Of a DNA stretch of 64,000 nt, positions 23,404-33,835 are shown piece by piece. The translations under genes were made by a program, and so were the position numbers. The DNA comes from Bathymodiolus brooksi (lineage: Eukaryota; Mollusca; Bivalvia; Mytilida; Modiolidae). Each line of letters begins with the position of its first letter. The first letter of the stretch is position 1. The DNA lies in assembly GCA_963680875.1 (NCBI GenBank), contig OY804575.1, forward strand, positions 35,065,103-35,129,102, in the 5' to 3' direction. The notes beneath the pieces are model-generated. The model was not told the origin of the DNA and ran no database searches. It saw nothing but the letters and a program-made list of their open reading frames with translations.

Positions 23404-23585
23404 GGAGTGGATGTAGTCGAGTGGTCTAGGGCGCTGGACGTAAGGCTAAGCGAATGGTGCTGCAGTGTAACAATGGTGTGGGTTCAAATCCCGTCGAGGG
23501 AAGAACAAAAATTTGACAGCTCTAAAATCTAATTCTAACACTGTTTGGTTTAATTTTCAGACGTATATATATATATATATATATA
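23404..23585 (+). mobile_element. tRNA-Leu-derived SINE
   Basis: The head contains an A-box-like TAGTCGAGTGG (23414-23424) and a B-box GGTTCAAATCC (23481-23491), and the intervening GTCTAGGGCGCTGGAC resembles tRNA-Leu. The body is the CGAGGGAAGAACAAAA...CAGACG segment and the end is a (TA)n tract. It is not a functional tRNA: the acceptor stem cannot be closed. Confidence 0.7.
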
Positions 23586-23639
23586 TACGTCACGATAACT
23601 GATGCTCACGTGACAATTTTTCAAATCGGATTACAGACG

Positions 23640-23675
23640 CTGATGAAGCTTGTCGGTCAAGCGAAATATCCGTCG
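23640..23675 (+). ncRNA. Hammerhead-ribozyme-like motif (tentative)
   Basis: CTGATGA (23640-23646) is followed by a perfect GCTTG/CAAGC stem with a five-base loop, then GAAA (23663-23666) and ATATCCGTC. That order (CUGAUGA, stem II, GAAA, very short stem III, GUC) matches type I hammerheads such as those reported in Penelope-like elements. Stem III would be only two pairs, one a wobble, and no convincing stem I was found, because the preceding GACG pairs better with CGTC of the motif itself. It is a candidate only. Confidence 0.3.
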
Positions 23676-23769
23676 ATTTCATTATAATTATAGTCTTTTT
23701 GTAGACTTATAGTTATTTTTGTTACATTTTAACATATTTTTTTGATATCGTTGTGCTAACATTTTAGAC

Positions 23770-23958
23770 GTTTATTTATATATATATATACGTCTGAAAA
23801 TTAAACCAAACAGTGTTAGAATTAGATTTTAGAGCTGTCAAATTTTTGTTCTTCCCTCGACGGGATTTGAACCCACACCATTGTTACACTGCAGCACCAT
23901 TCGCTTAGCCTTACGTCCAGCGCCCTAGACCACTCGACTACATCCACTCCCTATATAT
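23770..23958 (-). mobile_element. tRNA-Leu-derived SINE, inverted copy
   Basis: The reverse complement of 23404-23585, with the B-box read on the minus strand at about 23869-23879. Together the two copies form an inverted repeat with ~170-bp arms around a 180-bp spacer containing the hammerhead-like motif. Confidence 0.7.
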
Positions 23959-24084
23959 ATATATATACTAAGAGCTAATGTAGCAAACTATGAACAACTA
24001 AAAGCTGATATTATGAGCAAAGCATAAATTTTTTATAAGCACAATAAATAAAAACTGGATATGACCTAGATGGTAGAAATTTAA

Positions 24085-25200
24085 ACAAATTTAAAAGTCA
24101 GCACAGACTGAACATTTACATACATTTCCATTCCAAGATTTTAAAATATTCTTAAACTGCTTAAAATTGGAAATTTTTCTAAAGTCATCAGGTAGGTCAT
24201 TCCATAAAACAGCTGCTGCATATTTAAAATTATTCTTACCGTAGGTAGATGTTCGCACCCTAGGTATATCTACAATATTAGAATATCTAAAATTATATTT
24301 ACAATCTTTGAAAACAACTAAATCATGTAAACAAGATGGTGAAAGTTTGCTTAAAATCTTAAAACATTCAATAGCCATGGTACGCATTCTTCTAACTTTC
24401 AGAGATGGAACTTTAGCTTGTTCTAATAACTCATCACATGTGCTCTCATAGTCCTCGTATATAAATCGTAAAGCCCTCTCCTGGATTTTTTCAAATTTAG
24501 AGGTATTACTTTTATTGCAAAAATGCCACGCCAAAGGACAAAAATTAAAATTAGACAAAGTATGAATTTTTTTTAATTTATTTAATTTTGAAAGAAAACA
24601 GCCAATGCGCTTTAAAACATTCAACTGTCGAGAAGCTTTACGACATATATTTTTAATATGATAATTGAAATTAAGTTGGTAATCAATATCTATTCCTAGT
24701 AATTTTACAACTTCATCACAAGTAAGTTCAGCTGACTCTATTTTAAATACTGGTGTCTTGGCATGTGTCTTATTGCCAACTGCAATGGCTTGAAACTTAT
24801 CTGGATTAGCCTGCATACAATTGAATTTGAACCAGTCTATCAATACTGAGCTTTCTTTTTCAAGTATATCAATTAATTTTTCATAATTATCATTTACATA
24901 AGACAAGGTGTTATCGTCAGCATAATTATACAATGTACCATATTCAATAAAATAAAAGATGTCGTTAATAAAAAAATTAAATAACAAGGTTCCAAGCATA
25001 GAGCTTGAGGTACCCCTTTTTGTATATTAGCCCAACTGCTGAGATCTCCCTGAAGTTTGATTTGTTGTTTACGACCAGTTAAATAATTTCTAAGTAATTC
25101 CACAGATTTTGGAAATAGGCCGTATGCAGACAGCTTACAAAGAAGAATGTCATGTGGCAGACAGTCAAAAGCCTTCGAAAGATCCAATGGTCGCAGCTTC
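24085..25200 (-). pseudogene. 5'-truncated LINE reverse transcriptase (CR1/Jockey-like)
   Basis: The minus-strand frames show LDLSKAFDCLPHDILL, KGVPQ, then after a one-base deletion near 25010 the continuation MLGTLLFNFFINDI and YADDNTLSYV, the catalytic YADD box. The C-terminal part ends with FKYAAAVLWNDLPDDFRKIS and SWNGNVCKC, a typical end of CR1/Jockey-type pol. The element lacks its endonuclease and ORF1, since it begins abruptly near 25195, as in normal 5' truncation. The frameshift makes it inactive. It lies head-on against the Polinton start region. Confidence 0.85.
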
Positions 25201-25284
25201 GGCTGATTCCGTTTGAACAGCGGATTCACCAGAGGTTTACCGATTGTCGAATGATTAAATGATTGCATGTGTACATGTGTGAGC

Positions 25285-25515
25285 CAAAATAAGTTCCTGT
25301 GAAAAAAGTTCCCCCAGAAATTATTTCCTGTGATATAAGTTCTGGTAGAACATATTTCACAGGAAAACTATATTTTTAAGTTCCACTGATGTGAAATTTG
25401 TTCCTGTAAATTACCTGGTGAAATAAATTCCAGAGTTGTGAAAACTGAAGTTCCCTCATTTCATATCTGGTGAAATAAATTCCATAACTGTGAAATAGAT
25501 TCCACTGATGCATGA
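25285..25515. repeat. Cluster of short repeated phrases
   Basis: Variants of AGTTCCTGTGAAA, GGTGAAATAAATTCCA and ACTGTGAAATAGATTCCA recur in direct and inverted order. This resembles the subterminal phrase repeats of Mutator-like termini seen elsewhere in the window, but no partner end was found. Confidence 0.4.
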
Positions 25516-25608
25516 AAATCATGAATTGTGTTCATTAGTAAGTTTTAAAGGCTCACTCTTGTTGAACAGCAGCAGTACTCACAGAGTAATGAAGAAGAAT
25601 CTTATTAC

Positions 25609-26195
25609 ATGACACAAACCAACAATCCTTACACATTTTACGTCCCCGATAAATACGATCCAAACCATTTCATGCCATGGGTCCATCCGTTTACCAGTGT
25701 GATTGCCGGACCTACCGGAAGTGGAAAATCCGTCTTTGTCAGGAGATTCGTACACAATATCCGACATAATAATGATGATCCCAATACCGGATCACATGTT
25801 GTGGTGTTATGGAGAATACCAGACGTTATACGGAACCGTAGATGGAGTGGACTTTCAACAAGGTTTACCGGACTTGGACACCCTCGACACCAGGGAAAAA
25901 CATTTAATCATTTTGGACGATCTCATGAGATCGTCCAAAATGAGGAAAACACCATAGAACCATAAGTCTCAATGCCCATTACATGGTCGTCTTCAAAAAC
26001 CCGAGAGACGTATCGCAGATCATGGCGCTAGCACACCAAATGTATCCCAGGAGAACGCAATTTTTCCTGGAAGCCTTTGCCCGAGCTACGGCCAGACCTC
26101 ACGGCTACATGGTGATCGATATGAAACAAAACACGCCGGATATCCTCAGATTGAGAACCTTCATCTTCCCCGGTGAAGAAAGCGATCTTACATAA
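25609..26195 (+). pseudogene. Polinton packaging ATPase (FtsK/HerA, A32-like)
   Basis: The frame opens with MTQTNNPYTFYVPDKY and carries the Walker A motif GPTGSGKS at about residues 36-43. A second frame, starting near 25800, carries the Walker B stretch HLIILDD. A third piece at 25960-26195 carries the C-terminal part (NPRDVSQIMALA, GYMVIDMKQ). At least two frameshifts and a probable small deletion between the Walker B and C-terminal pieces mean no functional protein can be made. Family members pump DNA into capsids. Confidence 0.85.
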
Positions 26196-26271
26196 AGGTG
26201 GATTTTTGGGGTCCCTACTAGCACCGATTGCATCTGTAGTAGTACCGTTGCTCTCTACATTATTACAATGA
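26185..26271 (+). CDS. Short hydrophobic Polinton protein remnant
   Basis: An open stretch of 28 codons without its own ATG reads GGFLGSLLAPIASVVVPLLS and stops at TGA, overlapping the next ATG by four bases (ATGA). Short glycine/leucine-rich hydrophobic proteins occur in Polintons at similar places. The start is lost or lies in another frame. Confidence 0.4.
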   Translation: MLHKGGFLGSLLAPIASVVVPLLSTLLQ

Positions 26272-26936
26272 AGAAACTAATCTTAATAAATAGATACCAC
26301 CAGACTCAAGAGCGCCCAAAACCTCCAGTGGAACAACGCGTGAAAGTCATGGACACCTTGGATAAGAAGATGCAAACCATACTAGAAAGAGAAGACCTGT
26401 CGGCAGACGAACGTCTCAGGCTATACGACCAATCGTTCACTAGATATTTGAACGTCTACGACGATTACAGACCCAGACCCGTGGCAGTCGCACCTGAACC
26501 CGTGAAACAGGACCTGATCGACGACGAAATTTTGGAAAGCGTACCAAAAACAATGAAGGCCAAGGCACAACTCTTCTTGCAAAAAATGAAGAGCAGTCCC
26601 GACATTAGCTGGAACGAGAAAGGGGAACTGAAATACAAGGGAGAAACCGTTCAAGGAAGCAACGTGGTGGATTTAGTCAACGACGTACTGCGCAAAAGGA
26701 AATATTTCAACCCACAAGGATGGGAAACATTTAGAGAGGCCTTACGAGAAGCAAATGTTCTACAAGATTTGATTGGTCACGAGGACCGCTGGAGATACAT
26801 CACTCAGACCAAAAGAACACCGAGATCTCGCAAACGACAACAGAGTCCCTCCCCTATTAGACCGTACTCCCCAAAAACACCAAGAAGCAGAAGGAAAGAA
26901 GTCCAGAACTGGGTCGACTTTTCAAACGGAGGTTGA
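26268..26936 (+). CDS. Conserved Polinton protein of unknown function
   Basis: A 222-codon open frame with ATG. Residues 28-65 are a charged helical stretch (TLDKKMQTILEREDLSADER) and the C-terminus is strongly basic with SPSPIRPYSPKTPRSRR. I recognise it as the type of protein found between the ATPase and the integrase in animal Polintons, without a known function. It is the longest intact frame of the element and has no internal stop. The start overlaps the preceding stop, as in compact viral-like gene packing. Confidence 0.6.
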   Translation: MKKLILINRYHQTQERPKPPVEQRVKVMDTLDKKMQTILEREDLSADERLRLYDQSFTRYLNVYDDYRPRPVAVAPEPVKQDLIDDEILESVPKTMKAKAQLFLQKMKSSPDISWNEKGELKYKGETVQGSNVVDLVNDVLRKRKYFNPQGWETFREALREANVLQDLIGHEDRWRYITQTKRTPRSRKRQQSPSPIRPYSPKTPRSRRKEVQNWVDFSNGG

Positions 26937-26960
26937 GACAACGAAGGGTCAGTTGTAAAC

Positions 26961-28006
26961 ATGGAGTCGACCTATTACAACCATTTGGCTCCCGCCAGTT
27001 ATGGAGGATTGAGTAAATTTAAGCCGAAAGGTTATACGAAGAAAGAAGTCAGAATTGGTTACAGTCTCAGGACACGTACACTTTGCGTAAGCCAACTAGA
27101 CGAACATTTCCCAGACGTCAAGTGGTCGTATATGGAATAGATCATCAGTGGCAGGCCGATTTGGTGGACTTGGGCAAATTAGCATCTTATAACAAAGGAT
27201 TCAAGTACTTGTTGACATGTATAGACGTGTTATCCCGATATGCATGGGTCGTTCCATTGAAAGACAAGACGCGAACACTTTAAAAGAGGCGTTTCAGATC
27301 ATTTTCAAATCGGGGCGGCGTCCGATACGTTTACAGACAGACAAAGGAATTCACCAACCGAGTATTTCAAAAGTTTCTCAAGGAACACGACGTACACTTC
27401 TTTACCACTTTCAACGAGGAAACCAAAACCAATATCGTTGAACGTTTTAACAGAACATTGAAAACCAAAATGTGGAAGTATTTCACACACAGAGAAACCT
27501 TAACGTATATGGACATTCTATCCGAGATGGTCGTATCTAATTATAACCACACCGTTCACAGAACCATAGGCATACCACCTGCAGAAGTCACGTGGGCTAA
27601 CCAAACAACGGTGTCCAAGAGGCTATATGGAAGAAAGGGACCCAAAAAATCGTGCAAATTTTCTCCTGGAGATCGAGTGCGACTCAGCAAAGCCAAGCGT
27701 ATGTTCAAGAAAGGATACTTACCTAACTGGACCGAAGAATTGTTTACCATAGTTCGATGTATTGAAACCAAACCCCCGGTATGCTTAGTCAAAGACGATC
27801 ACGGGGAGATTCTAGAAGGAACATTCTATGCCGAAGAATTACAGAAAGTCATTAAGACAGACGACGTGTACAAGATTGAAACCATTTTGAAAAAGAGAAA
27901 AAAGGGACGAAGAGTTCAGTATTTGGTCAAGTGGCTCGGATATCCAGAGTCCTTCAACAGCTGGATCTTTAAACAGGACCTACAAAAGCGAGGCGTCGCG
28001 GTTTGA
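26961..28006 (+). pseudogene. Polinton integrase (rve) with C-terminal chromodomain
   Basis: The catalytic core shows the expected DDE residues in order: D in WQADLVDL (near 27155), D in LQTDKG (near 27340) and E in NIVERFNR (near 27440). The C-terminal portion is open from about 27350 to 28006 and ends with a chromodomain, VQYLVKWLGYPESFNSWI. The N-terminal part begins at ATG 26961 and needs at least three frame changes (near 27045, 27280 and 27350) to reach the C-terminus. The enzyme would insert the element into chromosomes; here it is inactive. The 182-codon C-terminal frame alone retains no complete active site. Confidence 0.85.
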
Positions 28007-28022
28007 AGTGTCAGTCTTGCAA

Positions 28023-28268
28023 ATGACACCGAGTGACACGGACAGTGTATCGTCTTGGGTGACTTGTGGAAAGAAGACTCCACGTTCGGAGGTCGTATTT
28101 TTGTCTCAGGTAGTCATCCTGTACACGGTTATCATAGTCAACATTTATAACTTGACGGTACAGTCGCAAAACAGTACCCTGTGGACGGCCTTGTTGAGCA
28201 GTTGTCTGGGATACTTGTTACCTAGCCCCACGATCAAGACGAAGCATGTTTTACCTGATTCTGCCTAG
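28023..28268 (+). CDS. Small single-pass membrane protein of Polinton type
   Basis: The ATG at 28023 is chosen because the upstream in-frame codons are near-cognate only. About 81 residues: a polar N-terminus, a strongly hydrophobic segment (LSQVVILYTVIIVNIYNL) and a second hydrophobic stretch LWTALLSSCLGYLLPSP. Proteins of this shape precede the minor capsid gene in animal Polintons. The end overlaps the next ATG by 23 bp. It appears intact, and its function is unknown. Confidence 0.55.
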   Translation: MTPSDTDSVSSWVTCGKKTPRSEVVFLSQVVILYTVIIVNIYNLTVQSQNSTLWTALLSSCLGYLLPSPTIKTKHVLPDSA

Positions 28269-28455
28269 TAACAGTTCCATGAATTACTTTCCGAACAATA
28301 CTTTGACTCATTACACGACGAAATTGCCGAAAATAATGGATCTGGACGGAGCATGGGAAATCGGATTGGCAGAGATACAGTATCCTCACAGTTGGTATAA
28401 CGTCAAGAATAAATAAGCCTGGTTGAAGGTTCACTTTTACAAGGAGTCAGGTAAT
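28246..28455 (+). pseudogene. Polinton minor capsid (penton-like) protein, N-terminal fragment
   Basis: It opens with ATG and encodes LPSNSSMNYFPNNTLTHY and GAWEIGLAEIQYPHSWYN, the typical N-terminus of the Polinton penton-like protein. A TAA at 28414-28416 stops it after 56 codons, although the same frame remains similar for about a dozen codons beyond (AWLKVHFYKE). Sequence similarity then ends near 28455, where foreign DNA starts. The C-terminal part is at 34300-34690. Confidence 0.75.
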
Positions 28456-29030
28456 TTTGGTAGGTACAGGTGTGCAGCCGAAATTGCGAAAACACCCCAA
28501 TGCATATATTGCTATCAAATGAAACCTGAATTTACTTGTTATAACCTTTTTGACAACCTTGACGCCATTGGCTAGGGTGGTCTTAAGAAACGATGCTAGT
28601 CCATCGGATGGGGACAATAGAAGGCTGCTTTGTGTAAGGGGAGATCAATGCCATGATCACATTAAAGACATCCGGAAAAGAGTAGACTAATGCCACTACA
28701 AAGACCGCTCTTACACTCCCCAGAGTGACATCACTTGTTTCAATCCACTATGAAGAAGTGATTTTAAAGTAAAATAACCTCTCAGTTCGGGGTAACGTCA
28801 GTTGGTTATTCATTCCAAACAAGTATCTCACCAGTTTGTTGAAATAACAAACGGTGCTGTCATTTTCTGATATATATTAAACAACTGTTAACTTTTCCTG
28901 TTTTTTTTAATTTGTAAACAAAAGTTTTGGTTCCAAAAAAGAAAACCACTCCCAATTGTCATTAAAATGTAGCAGTGTACACATGAACTATGAAAAGTTT
29001 AAAAGAAGTGACAGGCCAGATCGTTTCGTA
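28456..29030. other. Foreign block between minor-capsid fragments, left part
   Basis: I see no gene here. With the pieces at 30079-30237 and 33836-34295 it would form about 1.2 kb of unidentified DNA that split the capsid gene before the nested elements arrived. No terminal repeats could be matched at its two ends. Confidence 0.4.
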
Positions 29031-29038
29031 GTTTGACA

Positions 29039-30070
29039 GATTTCCAGTCACATCGGCCCCAAGTCAAATCGGCTCTAGTCAAATCGGCCCCAGTCAAATC
29101 GGCCCCAATTCAAATCGGCCTCAAGTCAAATCGGCCCCAAGTCAAATCGGCCTCAAAATGAAAGTCATATCGGCCCAAAAAAATAAAAATAAAAAAAGAA
29201 TAAATAAATAAAAATTATATATTAATATAAATTAATATTTTTAGTTAAAAGATGTAAAATTTAAATCTTATTGGTGAGCGGATTCTTTTGTAAGGATCAA
29301 AGAAATTAATTAATGATTAATTTATGGCATAATTAAGTGATTAGCAATTTACATAAAACGTGATTGGCGGCAATTATATAATGATCTTTATGTTGATTAG
29401 GAACATTCTTTGATGATTTTTTCTAGTGTCTATAAATTGGCCTTTTAATAAAAAGAGGGCATCTAAATAACCAAGCCAAGAAAAACAACTCGGATTGAGA
29501 AATTCTTTAGTTTATAAAAGAGAGTCAACTTCAATCGCGATCATTCTTTTTGAATACTTCATTATGTCTTTTCCTTGTGTAATATGTTATAATGATGTTA
29601 GACCAAGACAGCATGCCTTAGAATGTGACTCCTGTCAAAGCTGGCAAAATATTTCATATCGTTTTAATCTTATTTTTTAATGGTTTACCGTATACGCCAC
29701 TCTCAACAATATTTCGGTTATACGGTAATAGAAAACCAACAACCAAGTAATTGACCAACTATATATTTAGTTTATTTTCGTATCAATGGTAAACATTTAC
29801 TGGTACAAAACACAACTGTACTTACTAGACAGTTTTAATTCTTCAATAATTAAAACATATTGGATATATTTAAATATTTTGCTGAATAGTGTTCAAACTA
29901 TTTAACTTTGCAGGTTGACAATAGTAAACAACAAAAATGGGGCCGATTTGACTGGGGCCGATTTGACTTGGGGCCGATTTGATTTGGGGCCGACTTGACT
30001 AGGGCCGATTTGAATTGGGGCCGATTTGACTTTGGGCCGATTTGGTTTGGGGCCGATTTGACCTGTTTCC
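29039..30070. mobile_element. Mutator-like element with GGCCCC-AAGTCAAATC phrase TIRs
   Basis: The left end (29039-29160) and right end (29940-30070) consist of 6-7 tandem phrases of GGCCCCAAGTCAAATC in opposite orientation. GTTTGACA lies at 29031-29038 and 30071-30078, a perfect 8-bp direct repeat at the outer borders. The interior carries a short coding exon (29563-29653). The duplication length and the zinc-finger-like exon point to the MULE superfamily. Confidence 0.75.
29563..29679 (+). pseudogene. Zinc-finger exon of a MULE-type transposon protein
   Basis: The frame starting at ATG reads MSFPCVICYNDVRPRQHALE then CDSCQSWQ before losing similarity. The spaced CxxC, H and CxxC residues match the N-terminal PHD/RING-like finger that precedes the transposase in animal MULE proteins. 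The downstream part, including the transposase domain, is absent, so this is the remnant of an autonomous parent. Confidence 0.55.
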
Positions 30071-30372
30071 GTTTGACATTACTGTCAACGATTTTCTCTC
30101 CATTGTTGGGGGAAAGTTTGTCAATGATTACCTAAGTATTGACACACAAAGGTTTTCGATTTCTGTAAAGTGAAATTCGTACATGTTGTATGATGTACAT
30201 TTTGCAGCAGATTGAATGAATAAATTTCCGAACCGTGGTCGTGGACACAGGGGCTAGGTGCGTCCGACAAAAAAAAATAAAAAAAAATACTATATAATAC
30301 TACAAGGGGGCGAACTCGCATTCTTCCATTTTTTTAAGTCGTCGTGTTAAATTGATCGTAACTTCGGAACGC

Positions 30373-32946
30373 CTTAATAAACCAAGAACGTTACAAGATA
30401 CTTTTAATGATTTACTTTCTAATATACAGAAACCTCTTGGAATTCATCATATTCGTACAATCTTATTTTCACTACCTGTAAACTACCTCAAAGATCTTAG
30501 GGATTTTGGACTTGACAAAGGAGGCGTAGATCCTTTTTCTCCTAAGTACAGATTGTCTAGTATTATATGTGACGTGGCGTCCTTTCGTCTTTTTAAACCA
30601 GTTCGATCTGAACCTCTTCATGATAACAACAGAAAATTCCTCCATATTCCGTTTGCTAACAAAGGAATCGATGCTATTAACATCAGCAACATTCTTAATA
30701 GAAAAGAGGTCGTAAAAGAAATTCCACCATATTTCAAAAATCAATCTGTTCCCATTGTCTCCTATAGTTACACTAACAGCATTGGCCGTAAAATTTTCAA
30801 CTACAAAGAAGCATTGCAAGATATTAACATAGAAGAGTACCTTAAGAACCCTCTGACTTGTGACCGCTCCCACTCTCCTTTGCAATACAACCCATCTGGA
30901 CATGTAATCACTGGTGATCTGAATATCATTCAACATGAGAGTCTCCGAAAGGTGATTTCTCATGGTCCTAAATTCAGAGAACCTCAACACATCAATTGGA
31001 AACATAATTTCAAGATAATTATGGATGCTGTTGAAGATTATGCCAGAAGGTGGATAAAGAGAGAAGTAGACCAAGATCCTGAGTTAGAGTCCTTGTCAGA
31101 CTGGGTTAGAACAATTAGGTCTCTAGTACAAGGTCGGATTCACAAACTCAAAAATTGTGTTAATAGTCGACCTAAGTCTGTATTTAAAGACCAAGAAGCT
31201 GTTAAGTGTCTTTCCTCTCTTCATGACAAATATGTTATCGTTCCTGCGGACAAGGCTTCCAACAATATCGTGTTTGTATGTAAATCATATTACTTCGAAT
31301 GCCTAATCAAGGAATTAGGTATAAATAGCAACACCTCTAGTAATACCACATACAAACCAACTTCGTTCGACAAAGATGAAATCCTAGCTAACCACAGATC
31401 ATTCATGACCTCTTTAAACATTCCCTCTGGTAAAAAGTCTGAGGATTTACCCTATTTATATTGGATACCTAAACTCCATAAGACACCATACAAAGAAAGG
31501 TACATAGCGGGATCATCAACTTGTTCGACGAAAGAATTGTCTATTCACCTAACAAAGATTCTGTCTGCAGTAAAAGAGGGACAACAGAAATATTGTGAAA
31601 CTGTTTACTCGCGTAGTGGCATAAATCACATGTGGATTTTGAAAAACTCTAAAGATCTTTTGGATAACCTGAAATCAAGATCTTTCTCTCAGGTATCCTC
31701 CATCAAAACCTTTGATTTTTCAACTCTATATACCACCCTACCGCATGACAAATTAAAAACCCGCTTAAAAGAAACAATTCATAAAGCTTTTAGTCATAGA
31801 AACTATGGCTCAAAATTTGTTGTGTTAGGCTACAATTCCACATATTTTTCAAACAAAATTCATAAAGGTAAAACATGCTACTCCGAGGAACAAGTGATCA
31901 GTATGCTGGAGTTCCTCATCGATAACATATTTGTCTCCTTTGGAGGGACACTGTTTCAGCAGGTCGTCGGCATACCAATGGGTACGAATTGTGCCCCTCT
32001 TCTAGCCGATTTATTTTTATACTCATATGAGTCGGAGTTTCTTCAAAAGCTTGTAAAAGATAAGAAGATTCATGAGGCTAGAGCCTTTAATTTCACATAG
32101 AGGTATATTGATGACGTTTTATCTATCAATAATTCTAGATTTGCAGAATTTCTTCCATTGATATATCCTCCAGAGCTGGAAGTTAAAGAGACCACCGATA
32201 CAGCTTCGTCCGCATCATTTTTGGACTTATACCTCGAATTTGACGACAGTGGTCAACTCAGTACTAAAATTTATGATAAGCGGGACGACTTCAATTTTAA
32301 AATCATAAATTTTCCAAATATGTGCAGCAATATACCAGCTTCTCCTGCATATGGTGTTTACATCTCGCAATTGATTCGCTATGCAAGGGGCAGTAGCAAT
32401 TATTCTGATTTCCTGAAACGTCATCTTCATCTGAGAAACAGGCTACTGGACCAGGGCTATAAAAAGATTCGCCTTATTCGATCTCTTAAAAAGTTTATAT
32501 TCCGATACCAATATCTTGTCGAAATATATTCCGTCTCTGCAGAAAAAATTATAAGCGATGCATTTTCATATAGTGAAAATGTATAAAGATAAAGAGTCAA
32601 ATATGTCAAGAATTTTTTTTGTCAATGTGTGACGTAAAAGTATTTTTGACATTTACGTCACCAAATATGGTACTGCTTTGACAACTATTTTACCTATTTT
32701 GTTCCTGTATTTAAATACTGTTACAGTGACAGCCGGAACCTTTGAACCGTAATGAGAGCGGGAGGTTTGGCGCCTTAAAATCTGATTCAACCCACCATTT
32801 CTTTAGAAATGCCTGTACCAAGTCAGGGACATTGCGGTTTTCACAGTTTTCCGGTTGTTGACTGATTTTGTCTGTTTATATAATTATGAGTTTTGACTTT
32901 CCGTTTGTAAGATTGTTCGGAGTTCGGTAATTTTGTTATTACCTTT
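30373..32946 (+). mobile_element. Penelope-like retroelement, 5'-truncated, one stop codon in RT
   Basis: An open frame from the left junction to a TAG at 32098, then 32101-32586, encodes a reverse transcriptase: VIVPADKASNNIVFV (the ADKxxxxxV block), LYWIPKLHKTPYKERYIAG, DFSTLYTTLPHDKL, VVGIPMGTNCAPLLADLF and, just after the TAG, RYIDDVL (catalytic YIDD). The motif set is closest to Penelope-like elements; no GIY-YIG endonuclease is visible downstream. No plausible ATG lies in the first 200 codons, so the 5' end is missing. The 3' non-coding tail (32590-32946) ends ATTTTGTTATTACC and recurs at 22621-22725. Confidence 0.7.
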
Positions 32947-33698
32947 ATTTTAAAAAAATGTTTCCACCAGTCGAAAATCAAGTAATTTTCCTTTCCAAAG
33001 AGACCCCAATTGTTAGTGTAGGCCTCCGAACTGCTGAGGTATCATACACGAACCAAAACAAAACGGCGAGAAAATCCGAAGTCGTACAAACGCTGGGATG
33101 TCCACTTCCCAACGTGGTACGGACTTTCCCATGCGTAAACGAGTCATTTTGACTAGCTAAATACTTTCATCCATTCAAATTATGGATAACATTTCTTACC
33201 TTACGCCAATTTATATGTCCTTTAAGTCTGTTTTTTGAAAGAAATCCAATTTGCATCCTTGACAAACGCCATAGACGTGAAAATTGAGAGAGTTCTAACG
33301 GGCTTTTTGATTGGCTGAAACAGATTGTTCAGCCAATCAAAAAGCCCGTTAGAACTCTCTCAATTTTCACGTCTATGGCGTTTATCAAGGATGCAAATGG
33401 GATTTCTTTCAAAAACAGACTTAAAGGACATATAAATTGGCGTAAGGTAAGAAATTTTATCATAATTTGAATGGATGAAAGTATTTAGCTAGTCAAAATG
33501 ACTCGTTTACGCATGAGAAAGTCTGTACACAGATGGGAAGTGGTCATCCCAGCGTTTGTACGACTTCGGATTTTCACGCCGTTTTGTTTTGGTTCGTGTA
33601 TGATACCTCAGCAGTTCGGAGGCCTACACTAACAATTGGGGTCTCTTTGGAAAGGAAAATTACTTGACTTTCGACTGGTGGAAACATTTTTTTAAAAT
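32947..33698. repeat. Palindrome core of the foldback element
   Basis: Two arms of about 370 bp meet around 33319-33328 (GATTGGCTGAA, 8-bp spacer, TTCAGCCAATC). The arms differ at only a few positions. This is part of the foldback element and explains the otherwise puzzling mirror symmetry after the retroelement. Confidence 0.9.
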
Positions 33699-33835
33699 AT
33701 TAAGGCGTTCCGAAGTTACGATCAATTTAACACGACGACTTAAAAAATGGAAGCATGCGAGTTCGCCCCCTTGTAGTATTATATAGTATTTTTTTTTTTT
33801 TTTTTACGGACGCACCTAGCCCCTGTGGTCGTGGA

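Larger units (their letters stand above)
30246..33827. mobile_element. Foldback DNA element (about 500-bp arms) split by a retroelement
   Basis: The ends CACAGGGGCTAGGTGCGTCC and its complement are flanked by an 8-bp duplication GTCGTGGA at 30238-30245 and 33828-33835. The right arm runs from about 33324 to 33827. Its complement is found in two pieces: 30246-30372 and 32947-33322. The two left pieces abut exactly (TTAATA then TTTTAAAAAAATG), so the original element was about 1.0 kb, almost a perfect palindrome, and 2.57 kb of retroelement later entered its left arm. The superfamily is unclear: 8-bp duplication and CA termini fit hAT or P-like elements. Confidence 0.75.

Noticed and set aside
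30472..31074. 200-codon minus-strand frame
   Set aside because: It is antisense to the Penelope-like reverse transcriptase, which has recognisable motifs on the plus strand.
30246..33827. A reverse transcriptase mobilised by flanking DNA-transposon termini (composite element)
   Set aside because: The interrupted palindrome shows that the retroelement inserted into one arm of a pre-existing foldback element.
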